Shown here: positions 42,289 through 50,702 of the stretch, one piece after another
How positions within the stretch are numbered: position 1 is the stretch's first letter
How the letters are laid out: the number at the start of each line of letters is the position of its first letter
Assembly: GCA_037191015.1 (NCBI GenBank)
Contig: JBBCKD010000015.1
Span: 434,001-498,000, forward strand
Source of the DNA: Ravibacter sp037191015
GTDB taxonomy: Bacteria > Bacteroidota > Bacteroidia > Cytophagales > Spirosomataceae
Direction of reading: 5' to 3'
Length of the DNA: 64,000 nt
The notes under the pieces: generated by a model
What the model saw: only the letters and a program-made list of their open reading frames with translations
What the model was told of the DNA's origin: nothing
The model's database searches: none
Made by a program: the position numbers and the translations under genes

Positions 42289-43308
42289 TCATTTAAGAGT
42301 CGATTCCCTAACGACAAGCTCTCCCGACAGCACAATTTCTTCGCCGCGGAACGCATCTTTCCTGATATGCTTCAGCAATAATTCACAGCTTTTCCGGCCG
42401 ATTTCATAGGCAGGCTCTGCCATGGAAGACAGGGTAGGGGACACAATTTCACAAACCGGGTCGTTTGTAAAACCTACGATACCCATTTGCGTACCGACAG
42501 CAATGCCCGATTTTTTACAGGCCATAATGGCGCCTATGGCTTTCCTGTCGTTGACGGCAAAGATAGCATCGGGGCGGTTTTCCAGGCGAAGCAGGCATTC
42601 GGTATCTTCGAAGCCGTGGGCCTGGGAAAAACCGGAGTTGATGATCCATCCGGGCTCGCTGGCCATCTGATGGTCTTTAAGGGCTGCCAGAAAACCTGCA
42701 AGCCGTTTTTCGGTAAGCTGCAACTCGGCCGGTCCTGTGATATGCGCCATGCGGGTATACCCTTTTTCGATCAGGTGCTTCGTAGCCAGGTACGCCCCGT
42801 TGTAATCGTCCTGTACTACCTTGGAAGTTTCAAGCCCGGCGGGTACCCGGTCAAAGAACACGATGGGAAGCCCTTCATCTATCAACTCTTTGAAAACGCA
42901 ATAGTCGGTGGTGTCAGATGACAGGCATACCAGCAATCCGTCGACACTATGGATAGTCAGGTTCCGGAGAATGGCGCTTTCCGAGGCCGCGTTGTCATCC
43001 GAGATATAGAGCACCAGGTTAAAGTCGTTTTCCTTTGCAACGTCCTTCATACCGGTGATAACCGTAGAGAAATAGTAGTTGGTGATGGCGGGAATGATGA
43101 CGCCCAGCTTCCGGGTGCTGCTTTTAACCAGGCCAGTCGCGTTGAGGTTTGGACGGTAGTTGAGGATTTGTGCCATTTCCAGCACTTTCAGCCTGGTTTC
43201 CTGTCCCACATCGAAGGTGTCACGGATGGCCCTCGATACGGTCGAGACTGAAATATTCAATGCCCTGGCTATATCTTTTATCGTAGCCGGCTTCTTCTTT
43301 TTCCTCAT
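42289..43308 (-). CDS. LacI-family transcriptional regulator
   Basis: A 339-residue repressor-type regulator. The N-terminal helix-turn-helix reads TIKDIARALNISVSTVSRAIRD, followed by the hinge (LNYRPNLNATGL) and a periplasmic-binding-protein-like effector domain (GVIIPAITNYYFSTVITGM, DGLLVCLSSDT, VGFTNDPVCEIVSPTLSSM). The ATG at 43308 (MRKKKKPATIKDIA) is preferred over one five codons upstream. It lies between the heme-binding protein gene and the divergent AraC/uxuA unit and probably responds to a sugar; which of the two flanks it controls is not clear. Confidence 0.93.
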   Translation of the reverse strand: MRKKKKPATIKDIARALNISVSTVSRAIRDTFDVGQETRLKVLEMAQILNYRPNLNATGLVKSSTRKLGVIIPAITNYYFSTVITGMKDVAKENDFNLVLYISDDNAASESAILRNLTIHSVDGLLVCLSSDTTDYCVFKELIDEGLPIVFFDRVPAGLETSKVVQDDYNGAYLATKHLIEKGYTRMAHITGPAELQLTEKRLAGFLAALKDHQMASEPGWIINSGFSQAHGFEDTECLLRLENRPDAIFAVNDRKAIGAIMACKKSGIAVGTQMGIVGFTNDPVCEIVSPTLSSMAEPAYEIGRKSCELLLKHIRKDAFRGEEIVLSGELVVRESTLK

Positions 43309-43516
43309 ATGCTGCATTTTCAAAAGACGTTGATCAGGGATATAAAGATTGGCAAAATAAGGAAAGGTCGGAACTCAAAGCTCTAAAATAGCCAATAATA
43401 ATAGTATTCCCGGCTGTTCTCCTGCCTGTGGACCGTGAAGAGCCTGTGATAACAGCGATGTTAATATGGTTATACTTTTTGTTAAAAATTCAATAGCGAT
43501 CTGCTGCCGGATCCTT

Positions 43517-43524
43517 TATCTTTG
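43517..43524 (+). promoter_or_regulatory. -7 promoter element before the AraC gene
   Basis: TATCTTTG is an exact TAnnTTTG match, 15 bases upstream of the ATG at 43540. It overlaps the alternative TTG start at 43522, which is therefore unlikely to be translated. Confidence 0.6.
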
Positions 43525-43539
43525 TTAAGCGTCGTATAT

Positions 43540-44505
43540 ATGGCAAATAATTGCCGCCGCCCCCTCGGACAGGAAAGGTATCAACATGGTTTTTGGTTTA
43601 AACTTAGCAACACAGTGAGGGTCATTGAAACTGAAATCACGCCGTTTATCAAAAATCCCTTATACCTGGATATGCGGGAAGACGCCTATTTATCCTCACC
43701 GTATCATGCCAGGCCGGCCTATCATAAACACCCCGAGCTCCAGCTGACGCTGATCCTGGAAGGGCACGGTAAGCGTATCATCGGCAATGAAGTCGCCGAT
43801 TTTCAATCGGGGGATATGGTGTTCATCGGCTCGAACGTGCCCCATGTCTGGTTGAGCGATCCGGTATATTTTGAAAAGGACTCCAAGCTGAAATCCAGGG
43901 TCATTACCGTGTATATCAACCCCGCAGTATTTGAAGGTATGTTTGAGATGGTCGGGGAAATGGATGAGATTAAAGAGATGATGAAGCAGGCCTCGAAAGG
44001 GATCAATATATATGGCAAAACCAGGAGCCTCATTGCAGATAAGCTGGTCAGGCTATCGTCTAAAACTGGTTTTGAAAAGGTAGTCGGGCTCCTGCAGGTG
44101 ATGAACATCATCTCCCGTTCTGCTGAAAAACGACTGATCATGGAACATGACGCGGCTGAGGATAACGACGCGTATCCCGATCGTTTAATACAGGTACTGA
44201 GGTTCCTGGATCATCATCTCCAGCGCCAGATTACCCTTGACGAAGTAGCGGAAATTGCCTGTATGACAAAGCCGTCTTTTTGCCGCTTCTTCAAATCACG
44301 TACCCGCAAAAAGTTCTCCCAATACCTGGAAGAGATCCGGATCAACCGGGCCTGCAAGCTCCTTATCGAATCGGACCATTCGGTTTCAGACGTCGCCCAT
44401 CTTTGCGGGTACAACTCAGACTCTCATTTCTGCAAGGTATTTAAAGATCACATGGGAAAAAGCCCTTTCCGTTTCAGGAACGAGGTCCCCAGGTACGGTT
44501 GCTGA
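43540..44505 (+). CDS. AraC-family transcriptional regulator
   Basis: A 321-residue activator-type regulator. The N-terminal half is a cupin sensor domain (PAYHKHPELQLTLILEGHGKRIIGNE, GDMVFIGSNVPHVWL); the C-terminal 100 residues contain two helix-turn-helix motifs (ITLDEVAEIACMTKPSFCRFFKS and SVSDVAHLCGYNSDSHFCKVFK). The ATG at 43540 follows a good -7 element; a later start is possible, because the first 25 residues look unrelated to the family. It precedes the sugar porter and mannonate dehydratase genes on the same strand and is the natural candidate for their control. Confidence 0.92.
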   Translation: MANNCRRPLGQERYQHGFWFKLSNTVRVIETEITPFIKNPLYLDMREDAYLSSPYHARPAYHKHPELQLTLILEGHGKRIIGNEVADFQSGDMVFIGSNVPHVWLSDPVYFEKDSKLKSRVITVYINPAVFEGMFEMVGEMDEIKEMMKQASKGINIYGKTRSLIADKLVRLSSKTGFEKVVGLLQVMNIISRSAEKRLIMEHDAAEDNDAYPDRLIQVLRFLDHHLQRQITLDEVAEIACMTKPSFCRFFKSRTRKKFSQYLEEIRINRACKLLIESDHSVSDVAHLCGYNSDSHFCKVFKDHMGKSPFRFRNEVPRYGC

Positions 44506-44606
44506 GGCGAAACAGGGTAAGCAGGTTATAATTTAAGATAACGTCACCATAAATAGCGGCGATTTTTCCGGGTACTTTTACATACCGGCAATGATAAACA
44601 GATGCT

Positions 44607-45977
44607 ATGCGACCCAGTAGTACAGACCAAGGAAACAAAGTATTTACGTACCTGATCGTTTTGATCGCTTCTATCGGCGGCTTCATGTTTGGCTTCGACC
44701 TGGTGATCATTGCCGGCGCATTACCATTTCTGGAAAAGGATTTCGGGCTTTCGCCTGCCCTGAAGGGATTTGCAGTGAGCAGCGCTATACTCGGCTCCGT
44801 ATCCGGCCCGTTGGTTGGTATGTGGTTTACCGAACGCCTGGGCCGGAGGAGGACCATGATGCTCGCCGCGCTGTTTTTCATGGTCTCCACTTTCGGCTCC
44901 GCCTTTGCGACAGGCATCTGGGATTTTGCCGTCTGGCGCTTCCTGGGAGGTGTCGGCATAGGGCTGGCTATGATCTCGTCTCCTATCTATATTGCAGAGC
45001 TGTCGCCGCCGCACCTGAGGGGGGGATTGGTCAATGTCAACCAGCTTTCTAACGTCATAGGGATCAACCTGGCGGTGATCGTCGGGTATTTCTTTTCGTT
45101 CGACGGATGGGGCTGGCGCTGGATGTTTGGTTCCCAGGCGGTACCTGTGGCGCTGCTGATCGCAGGGCTGGCGCTCGTGCCTGAAAGTCCCAGGTGGCTC
45201 GCCGCCCGTAACCGGCCCGGAGAAGCCCTGGCAGTGCTTACCAGGATCAACGGGAAAAAGCGCGGAGAAGAAGAGCTGGAAGAGATCCGTACGGAGCTGG
45301 CCTCTTCCGCAGATGACAAAGGTACACTGGCCGACCTGCTGAGGCCGGGCATTAGGCGCGCGCTGCTTATAGGTATCGTCATCATGGTGTTTTCGCAGGT
45401 CAACGGGGTAAACATGATCCTGCTTTATGCGCCTACCATCATGACGGAAGTGGGGATCAGCTTCGGCTCGAGCGCGATTCTCAGCTCTATCCCCGTATAC
45501 CTGCTCATACTGCTGACCACCCTTCTGGCCTTCCCTTTTATCAGGTGGTTCTCACGGCGCGGCCTGCTGATGGGCGGGGTAGCCTTCATGATTTCAGGCC
45601 ATTTGCTGATGGCCGCCAACCTGCTCCTGGATTGGCCTCCGTTGTATTCGCTGATCCCTATGCTGATATCGGCCGGCGCCTTTACCATCGGTTTGGCTCC
45701 GTTGAGCTGGATTATCGTATCGGAGATCTTTCCCAACAGGGTAAGAGGGAAAGCGCTCGCCGTCGTTTGCTTTTTCCTGTACGCAGCGTCGTTTGTCACT
45801 GCCCAGCTTTTCCCGGTACTGACCGACTGGTTTACCCGGCAGTACGATACTGCGGCCGGGGTATACCTCATGTTCGCCGCCATTTGTTCGCTCGGACTGT
45901 GGTTTTCGTGGAAGTTTGTTCCTGAAACCAAGGGCCTGAGCCTGGAGAAAATAAGCAGCTTTTGGGAAGAGCAGTAA
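44607..45977 (+). CDS. Sugar porter family MFS transporter
   Basis: A 456-residue symporter of the sugar porter family (XylE/GLUT type) with twelve membrane spans. Signature motifs are GGFMFGFDLVIIAGALPFL, RLGRRR after helix 2, and PESPRWL at the end of the first half; the second half carries QVNGVNMILLYAPTI, with GRR replaced by FSRRG, and the end PETKGLSLEKI. It lies 27 bases upstream of the mannonate dehydratase gene, which suggests uptake of glucuronate or a related hexuronate or of the free sugar; the substrate is inferred only from context. Confidence 0.93.
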   Translation: MRPSSTDQGNKVFTYLIVLIASIGGFMFGFDLVIIAGALPFLEKDFGLSPALKGFAVSSAILGSVSGPLVGMWFTERLGRRRTMMLAALFFMVSTFGSAFATGIWDFAVWRFLGGVGIGLAMISSPIYIAELSPPHLRGGLVNVNQLSNVIGINLAVIVGYFFSFDGWGWRWMFGSQAVPVALLIAGLALVPESPRWLAARNRPGEALAVLTRINGKKRGEEELEEIRTELASSADDKGTLADLLRPGIRRALLIGIVIMVFSQVNGVNMILLYAPTIMTEVGISFGSSAILSSIPVYLLILLTTLLAFPFIRWFSRRGLLMGGVAFMISGHLLMAANLLLDWPPLYSLIPMLISAGAFTIGLAPLSWIIVSEIFPNRVRGKALAVVCFFLYAASFVTAQLFPVLTDWFTRQYDTAAGVYLMFAAICSLGLWFSWKFVPETKGLSLEKISSFWEEQ

Positions 45978-46004
45978 ACAAATCAATACAATACGCAGAT
46001 AACA

Positions 46005-47048
46005 ATGAAGATTTCGGATGTTCTTCCGCCGTTTCGACACAGATTATGGTCGATAGCCAAACAGGGAGGGGTTACTCATGTTGTCTCCCGGCTGCCGCTG
46101 GGAACTGATGGCAAGGTATCGTGGGAGTTTATGGATTTACTGAACCTGAAAGAAAGCTATAGGGATTTTGGCCTTCAACTGGAAGTTATAGAGCCCGGAC
46201 TGGACGGACAGATGCACGATATGAAGCTGGGGACCCGAGACAGGGACGCAGATATTGAACGTTGCAGCCGGCTGATCCGTCATATGGGCGCCCTGGATAT
46301 TCCTGTGTTCTGCTATAATTTCATGGCCGGATTCAATTGGGTAAGGACGTCGACAACCACGCCTGCGAGGGGAGGGGCCCTTGTAACAAGCTACGATCAT
46401 TCCCTGATGAAACGCGCGCCCCTGACCGATGCGGGCATTGTGACAGAGGAGCGGTTGTGGGATAACCTGAAGTATTTCCTGGAGGCCATTGTTCCTGTGG
46501 CCGAAGAATGCAAAGTTAAGATCGCGCTGCACCCCGACGACCCGCCGGTGAAAAGCATACGGGGGATCTCGCGTATTATTACCAGCATGGAAGCAATGGA
46601 CAGGGCTATCAACCTGGTGCCCAGCGACTACAGCGGTATCACTCTTTGCCAGGGAACGCTGGCGGCAGCCGGAGCTGATATCCCGTCGGTGATCCGGTAT
46701 TTCGGCAGTAAAAAAAAGCTGTTCTTCGTCCACTTCCGCGATGTCAGGGGAACCGCCGAGCACTTTTCCGAAACATTTCATGATGACGGACAAACCAATA
46801 TGCCCGAAGCTGTCAGGGCCTATAAGGAGGTAGGTTTCGACGGTCCGGTGCGCATCGACCATACTCCTACGCTGGCGGGCGAGGATAACCTGGACCCGGG
46901 CTATGCGGAAATGGGACGGCTGTTTGCCCTGGGTTATCTCAAAGGGCTGCTGGAAAGTGTAGATTATACCCGGGCAGGGAGTACGAATTGCAAAAGCATG
47001 GGTAGCGCTGATGGGAGAGTATCCGGCCGGGATGTATCGGGAGGTTGA
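46005..47048 (+). CDS. uxuA: Mannonate dehydratase-like protein
   Basis: A 347-residue TIM-barrel enzyme of the UxuA family, dehydrating D-mannonate to 2-keto-3-deoxygluconate in hexuronate breakdown. Conserved blocks include FCYNFMAGFNWVRT, ALHPDDPPVKSIRGISRI, FVHFRDVRGTAEHFSETFHDDGQTNM and RIDHTPTLAGE, holding the metal and catalytic residues. It is shorter than the E. coli enzyme but in the range of Bacteroidota homologues. After the expected end (GYLKGLLESVD) there are 27 further residues of low-quality sequence (YTRAGSTNCKSMGS...). The other genes of the route (uxaC, uxuB, kdgK) are not in this window. A strong terminator follows. Confidence 0.88.
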   Translation: MKISDVLPPFRHRLWSIAKQGGVTHVVSRLPLGTDGKVSWEFMDLLNLKESYRDFGLQLEVIEPGLDGQMHDMKLGTRDRDADIERCSRLIRHMGALDIPVFCYNFMAGFNWVRTSTTTPARGGALVTSYDHSLMKRAPLTDAGIVTEERLWDNLKYFLEAIVPVAEECKVKIALHPDDPPVKSIRGISRIITSMEAMDRAINLVPSDYSGITLCQGTLAAAGADIPSVIRYFGSKKKLFFVHFRDVRGTAEHFSETFHDDGQTNMPEAVRAYKEVGFDGPVRIDHTPTLAGEDNLDPGYAEMGRLFALGYLKGLLESVDYTRAGSTNCKSMGSADGRVSGRDVSGG

Positions 47049-47101
47049 ACAGCTTACGTCTTTACTCGTGGAGAATCTCGAAGCGGGACCTTTAAAAGTG
47101 C

Positions 47102-47135
47102 GGACATTGTATTTTTGCAATGTCCCTTTTTTTTT
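47102..47135 (+). terminator. Rho-independent terminator after uxuA
   Basis: Perfect 8-base stem GGACATTG/CAATGTCC (47102-47109 and 47118-47125), eight-base loop, then C and nine T residues (47127-47135). It ends the AraC/sugar porter/uxuA unit. Confidence 0.9.
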
Positions 47136-47140
47136 ACATT

Positions 47141-47192
47141 TTCACGCGGCGGACGACCACCCCCGGCCCCTCCTTACCAGGAGGGGAGCCCC
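47141..47192 (+). repeat. Dispersed repeat with CCTCCTTACCAGG core, copy 1
   Basis: TTCACG, GGA, CCACCCCC and then CCCCTCCTTACCAGG-AGGGGAG; the last part can fold as CCCCTCC-TTACCA-GGAGGGG. The same series is found in reverse orientation at 53761-53812, with small length differences. It lies directly behind the uxuA terminator. Confidence 0.72.
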
Positions 47193-47262
47193 CAGGAAAA
47201 AGGGCATCCGGCGTGGCAGTACGTTGTCTGGTTGTCTCATCGTCTAATCAATTTTCATTCGG

Positions 47263-49239
47263 ATGAAAAAAAGATCTCTGCTACTTTTAATTGCTTTTTT
47301 TGTCCTGCAAGTGACGGCATGGGCCGAAGTCAGGCTTCCCAACTTTTTTGGCGACCACATGGTGCTTCAACGTAACAAACCGATCCCGGTATGGGGGTGG
47401 GCCGATCCGGGTGAGAAAATTTCGGTATCGCTGGCGCTGCCCGATGCAAAAGTAAAGCCGGTAAACGTAAAAGCCGGGAAGGACGGCAAATGGCGGGTTG
47501 ACCTGCCGGCGCTGGAAGCGGGCGGACCCTATCGCCTGTCGGTCAAAGGGAAAAAGAATGAAGTAGCGCTCCAGGATATACTGATAGGAGAGGTATGGAT
47601 CTGCTCAGGGCAGTCGAATATGGCGTGGACGGTCAGCAGATCGGTCAACGCCGAAGAAGAAGAGCGAAACGCAAACTACCCGTCGATCCGTCATATCACG
47701 ATCCCGAGGGTGATCTCGCTGAAAGAGGAGGAAGATATAAAGGAAACCCCCTGGCTGGTGACCACCCCGGAAAATGCCGGAGGGTTTTCGGCTGTAGGAT
47801 ATTTTTTTGCCAGGGAGCTCTTCAAAGATCTGAACGTGCCGATCGGGCTGATCAATACTTCGTGGGGCGGGACACAGGTGGAGTCGTGGATCAGCAGGGA
47901 AGGAGTAGACAGCTTTGACGAGTTTGCAGGTATCACGTCCAACCTGCCGGCGAATGTCGACGAGCTGAATGAAAGGAGGAAGAAAATCCTTACCGACAGA
48001 ATTCTTTCGGAGCAGGGGAGCTTTCCGGCGCCGGCTGAAGCAGCCCGGTTCTCTGCGCCCGATTTTGACGACAGCAATTGGAAAAGCGCAGATCTGCCGG
48101 TAATGTTTGATACCCAGCTATTGCCTCAATTCGACGGTACGATCTGGTTCAGAAAGACAATCGAAGCGCCTGCATTGACCGCGGGCCAGCCTGCGCTTCT
48201 CGGTCTGGGCGTGATGGCTGATGTCGACGAAACTTATATCAACGGGATAAAGGTAGGGGAGACTGGTGTGAAGAATACGAATGTCCGCTATTACCTGATC
48301 CCGGCGAATGTCCTTAAACCCGGCAGGAACACGATTGCCATAAAGGTAAAGGATACCGAAGGAAGCGGAGGCTTTTCGGGGCGGCCGGACCAAATGGTGC
48401 TGGTACAGGGAGAAACGCAGGTTCCCCTGGCGGGAGGTTGGAAATACAGGGTGGAAGAGCTGATCGACAACAGGCAGTTTGCAGGCCCCAACAACGCGGC
48501 TACTTTACTGTACAATTCCATGATCGCGCCGCTGGTGCCGTATGCTTTCAGAGGGGCGATCTGGTACCAGGGAGAATCCAATGCCGGGCGGGCAGTTCAG
48601 TACCGGAAATCGTTCCCGCTCATGATCTCCGACTGGCGTAAAAAATGGGGGGAGGAGTTTCCTTTCCTTTTTGTTCAGCTGGCAAGCTTCAAGGCCGCCG
48701 ACGGGAATAGCGAAAAGGGGAGCACGTGGGCTGAGCTGAGGGAAGCGCAGACCCGGACCTTAAGCCTGCCCAATACGGGAATGGCTGTCATTAACGACAT
48801 TGGCGAGCGCGACGATATACATCCCCGCAATAAGCAGGATGTGGGTAAGCGACTGGCTCTTAATGCCATGAAAATCGTTTATGGAAAAGACCTGGTATAC
48901 AGCGGTCCGCAATTCCGGGAGATGAAGAAAGAAGGGAACGCTATTTCACTGTCATTTGATCATGTCGGTAAGGGGTTGACTGTCGGAGGCGATAAGTACG
49001 GCTACCTGAAAGGTTTTGAAGTGGCGGGAGAAGACCGAAAATTCCATTGGGCGAAAGCGGAGATCAGCGGCGACAAAGTGGTGGTATGGGCTGATGAAGT
49101 AGCTAACCCGGTGGCAGTGCGCTACGGGTGGGCCGACGACAACCTGGAAGCCAATCTTTTCAACTCGGAGGGTCTGCCGGCTAACCCGTTCAGAACGGAT
49201 GACTGGAAGGAGGTGACTGCGGAGACCAGGTTTAAGTAA
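47263..49239 (+). CDS. Sialate O-acetylesterase
   Basis: A 658-residue exported SGNH-fold esterase removing O-acetyl groups from sialic acids or similar sugars. A signal peptide (about 1-21) is followed by an N-terminal beta domain, GEVWICSGQSNMAWTV with nucleophile Ser118 (117-119 is QSN), an inserted galactose-binding-like beta domain (about 270-385, TIWFRKTIEAPALT...VDETYINGIKVGETG), AIWYQGESNA, and the late catalytic Asp/His block RDDIHPRNKQDVGKRLA near residue 510-525. Length and plan match secreted Bacteroidota members. It sits after the hexuronate unit, beyond a terminator, so it has its own promoter. Confidence 0.93.
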   Translation: MKKRSLLLLIAFFVLQVTAWAEVRLPNFFGDHMVLQRNKPIPVWGWADPGEKISVSLALPDAKVKPVNVKAGKDGKWRVDLPALEAGGPYRLSVKGKKNEVALQDILIGEVWICSGQSNMAWTVSRSVNAEEEERNANYPSIRHITIPRVISLKEEEDIKETPWLVTTPENAGGFSAVGYFFARELFKDLNVPIGLINTSWGGTQVESWISREGVDSFDEFAGITSNLPANVDELNERRKKILTDRILSEQGSFPAPAEAARFSAPDFDDSNWKSADLPVMFDTQLLPQFDGTIWFRKTIEAPALTAGQPALLGLGVMADVDETYINGIKVGETGVKNTNVRYYLIPANVLKPGRNTIAIKVKDTEGSGGFSGRPDQMVLVQGETQVPLAGGWKYRVEELIDNRQFAGPNNAATLLYNSMIAPLVPYAFRGAIWYQGESNAGRAVQYRKSFPLMISDWRKKWGEEFPFLFVQLASFKAADGNSEKGSTWAELREAQTRTLSLPNTGMAVINDIGERDDIHPRNKQDVGKRLALNAMKIVYGKDLVYSGPQFREMKKEGNAISLSFDHVGKGLTVGGDKYGYLKGFEVAGEDRKFHWAKAEISGDKVVVWADEVANPVAVRYGWADDNLEANLFNSEGLPANPFRTDDWKEVTAETRFK

Positions 49240-49375
49240 GGTAGAAGTTCAGAGGAAAGACACAGCCATCATATTTCCCGGGTTGCAACTCACAAATGAA
49301 CAGGACCATATAGCCGTTTTGGGGGTTATCGTCGTATATATGCATACGCCTGATCATTTAAATTCTTTAACCCCT

Positions 49376-50674
49376 ATGAAAAGAACAGAACTCCTCCCTT
49401 CTCTATTAATAACCGGAATGGCGCTCGGAACAGCCTGGGCCGTACGCGGACAGTTTGGTCACGAGCACGCGGCTGCCTGGGCAGGCGGCATAGGCTGTCT
49501 TACCATACTCCTGCTCTCGGGCAGGGCCGACTGGCTGAAAAATGCATTTAACGCTACCCTGGCAGGAGCATTGGGTTGGGGGCTCGGCGGTATCATGAGC
49601 TACGGAAAGGTGGTTGGCTACGGCAGAAGCACGGATTTCGGAAACGTATACTATGGCCTCCTGATGCTGTTTATAATAGGCGGCCTGTATGGCTTCGTCG
49701 GAGGCGGGCTTTTCGGGATTTCACTATCCAACCCTAAAGGAAAGAAAAGCATAGCCTGGCACCGCATCATAACAGAAATGACGATCGGGGCGATCGTGGT
49801 GTATTTTTTTGTGATCGAGCAATTCGGCTGGCTCATGACCCCTCCACGATCCGAGCTCTGGGCTGCGTGCCTCGGCATGGCGGCGGCCATCACATGGTAT
49901 ATGATCCGCCAGGAAATGTATTCAGCGTTGAAAGTGGCCGTAATTACCGGCTTTGGAGCGGGGTTTGGCTTCGCCTTCGGGAACTTTCTCCAGGTGCTCG
50001 GAAGTGTATCGAAGCTGGATTTTAACTTCTGGAATGTAATGGAGTATACTCTTGGATTCTTTGGCGGAATTTCAATGGCTTATGCAGTGTTTACTTCCAA
50101 GTGGGAGGAGAAACGTGCTGCCTCATCCAGGTCATGGATATTGCCCGTCATTGTATTGCTGCTGGTTATCCCGGTAATTATGTGGGAGCAGAATACGGGT
50201 ATTGAAAAGATGCATGAGCGCTTGTCGCGCCTTTCGGCAGGTATACCCGGGTTTATCTCTGCTATTGTTGCGACAGGTCCGTATTTCCTGTTCCTCGCTG
50301 CCGCAGTCTACTGGGTACGCAGGTTAGGCTCAAAGAAAGTTTTTGACCATAAAGAGGTTTTCAGCTTTTACCGGGTCCTGCTTGGCCTCTACATCCTGAT
50401 GAGCCTGCTTGTGACCGGCTCATTCATTTCGGTGCAGCGTATCGAGCAGTATCTATACCTGGTAAACTTTGCGGTGATCCTGTATTTCTTACCCCGCCTG
50501 GAGCCGGCCTTTAAAACAGGCGAGCCCGTGCGCTGGAAGTCTTACGCCCTTAACCTGGTTTGGTTCCTGCTGTTTACAGCCCTTTTGGCAGTGGTGGCGA
50601 GCAATAGTCACAGCGAAGACCTCGGAGGGGCCAACTATCGCTTTGGGGCGCTGGCTAATCCCGATAAGAAATAG
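49376..50674 (+). CDS. Polytopic membrane protein of unknown function
   Basis: A 432-residue protein (from 49376) with about eleven to twelve hydrophobic segments, many rich in Gly and Ala (TLAGALGWGLGGIMSYGKVVGYG, FIIGGLYGFVGGGLFGISL, AVITGFGAGFGFAFGNFLQVLG), resembling transporter or channel folds. The N-terminus carries a conserved-looking AVRGQFGHEHAAAWAGGIG block with charged and histidine residues between helices. I recognise no family. The ATG at 49376 (MKRTELLPSLLITG) is chosen over a frame beginning at 49283, whose extra residues are not hydrophobic. It lies 136 bases after the sialate O-acetylesterase on the same strand and may be cotranscribed. Confidence 0.8.
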   Translation: MKRTELLPSLLITGMALGTAWAVRGQFGHEHAAAWAGGIGCLTILLLSGRADWLKNAFNATLAGALGWGLGGIMSYGKVVGYGRSTDFGNVYYGLLMLFIIGGLYGFVGGGLFGISLSNPKGKKSIAWHRIITEMTIGAIVVYFFVIEQFGWLMTPPRSELWAACLGMAAAITWYMIRQEMYSALKVAVITGFGAGFGFAFGNFLQVLGSVSKLDFNFWNVMEYTLGFFGGISMAYAVFTSKWEEKRAASSRSWILPVIVLLLVIPVIMWEQNTGIEKMHERLSRLSAGIPGFISAIVATGPYFLFLAAAVYWVRRLGSKKVFDHKEVFSFYRVLLGLYILMSLLVTGSFISVQRIEQYLYLVNFAVILYFLPRLEPAFKTGEPVRWKSYALNLVWFLLFTALLAVVASNSHSEDLGGANYRFGALANPDKK

Positions 50675-50702
50675 CTGCCGGTTGATCGTGTTGCCGTTTT
50701 TT

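Noticed and set aside
43522..43539. TTG start of the AraC gene at 43522
   Set aside because: The TTG is part of an exact -7 promoter element, so it should lie upstream of the transcript start.
47110..47117. TATTTTTG in the loop of the uxuA terminator as a promoter
   Set aside because: It matches the -7 consensus, but no TTG lies at a suitable distance and the hairpin with a T-run explains the sequence better.
47011..47247. Plus-strand 78-codon frame after uxuA
   Set aside because: It runs through the terminator and the dispersed repeat, so it is not a normal gene; its first part is discussed as a possible remnant.
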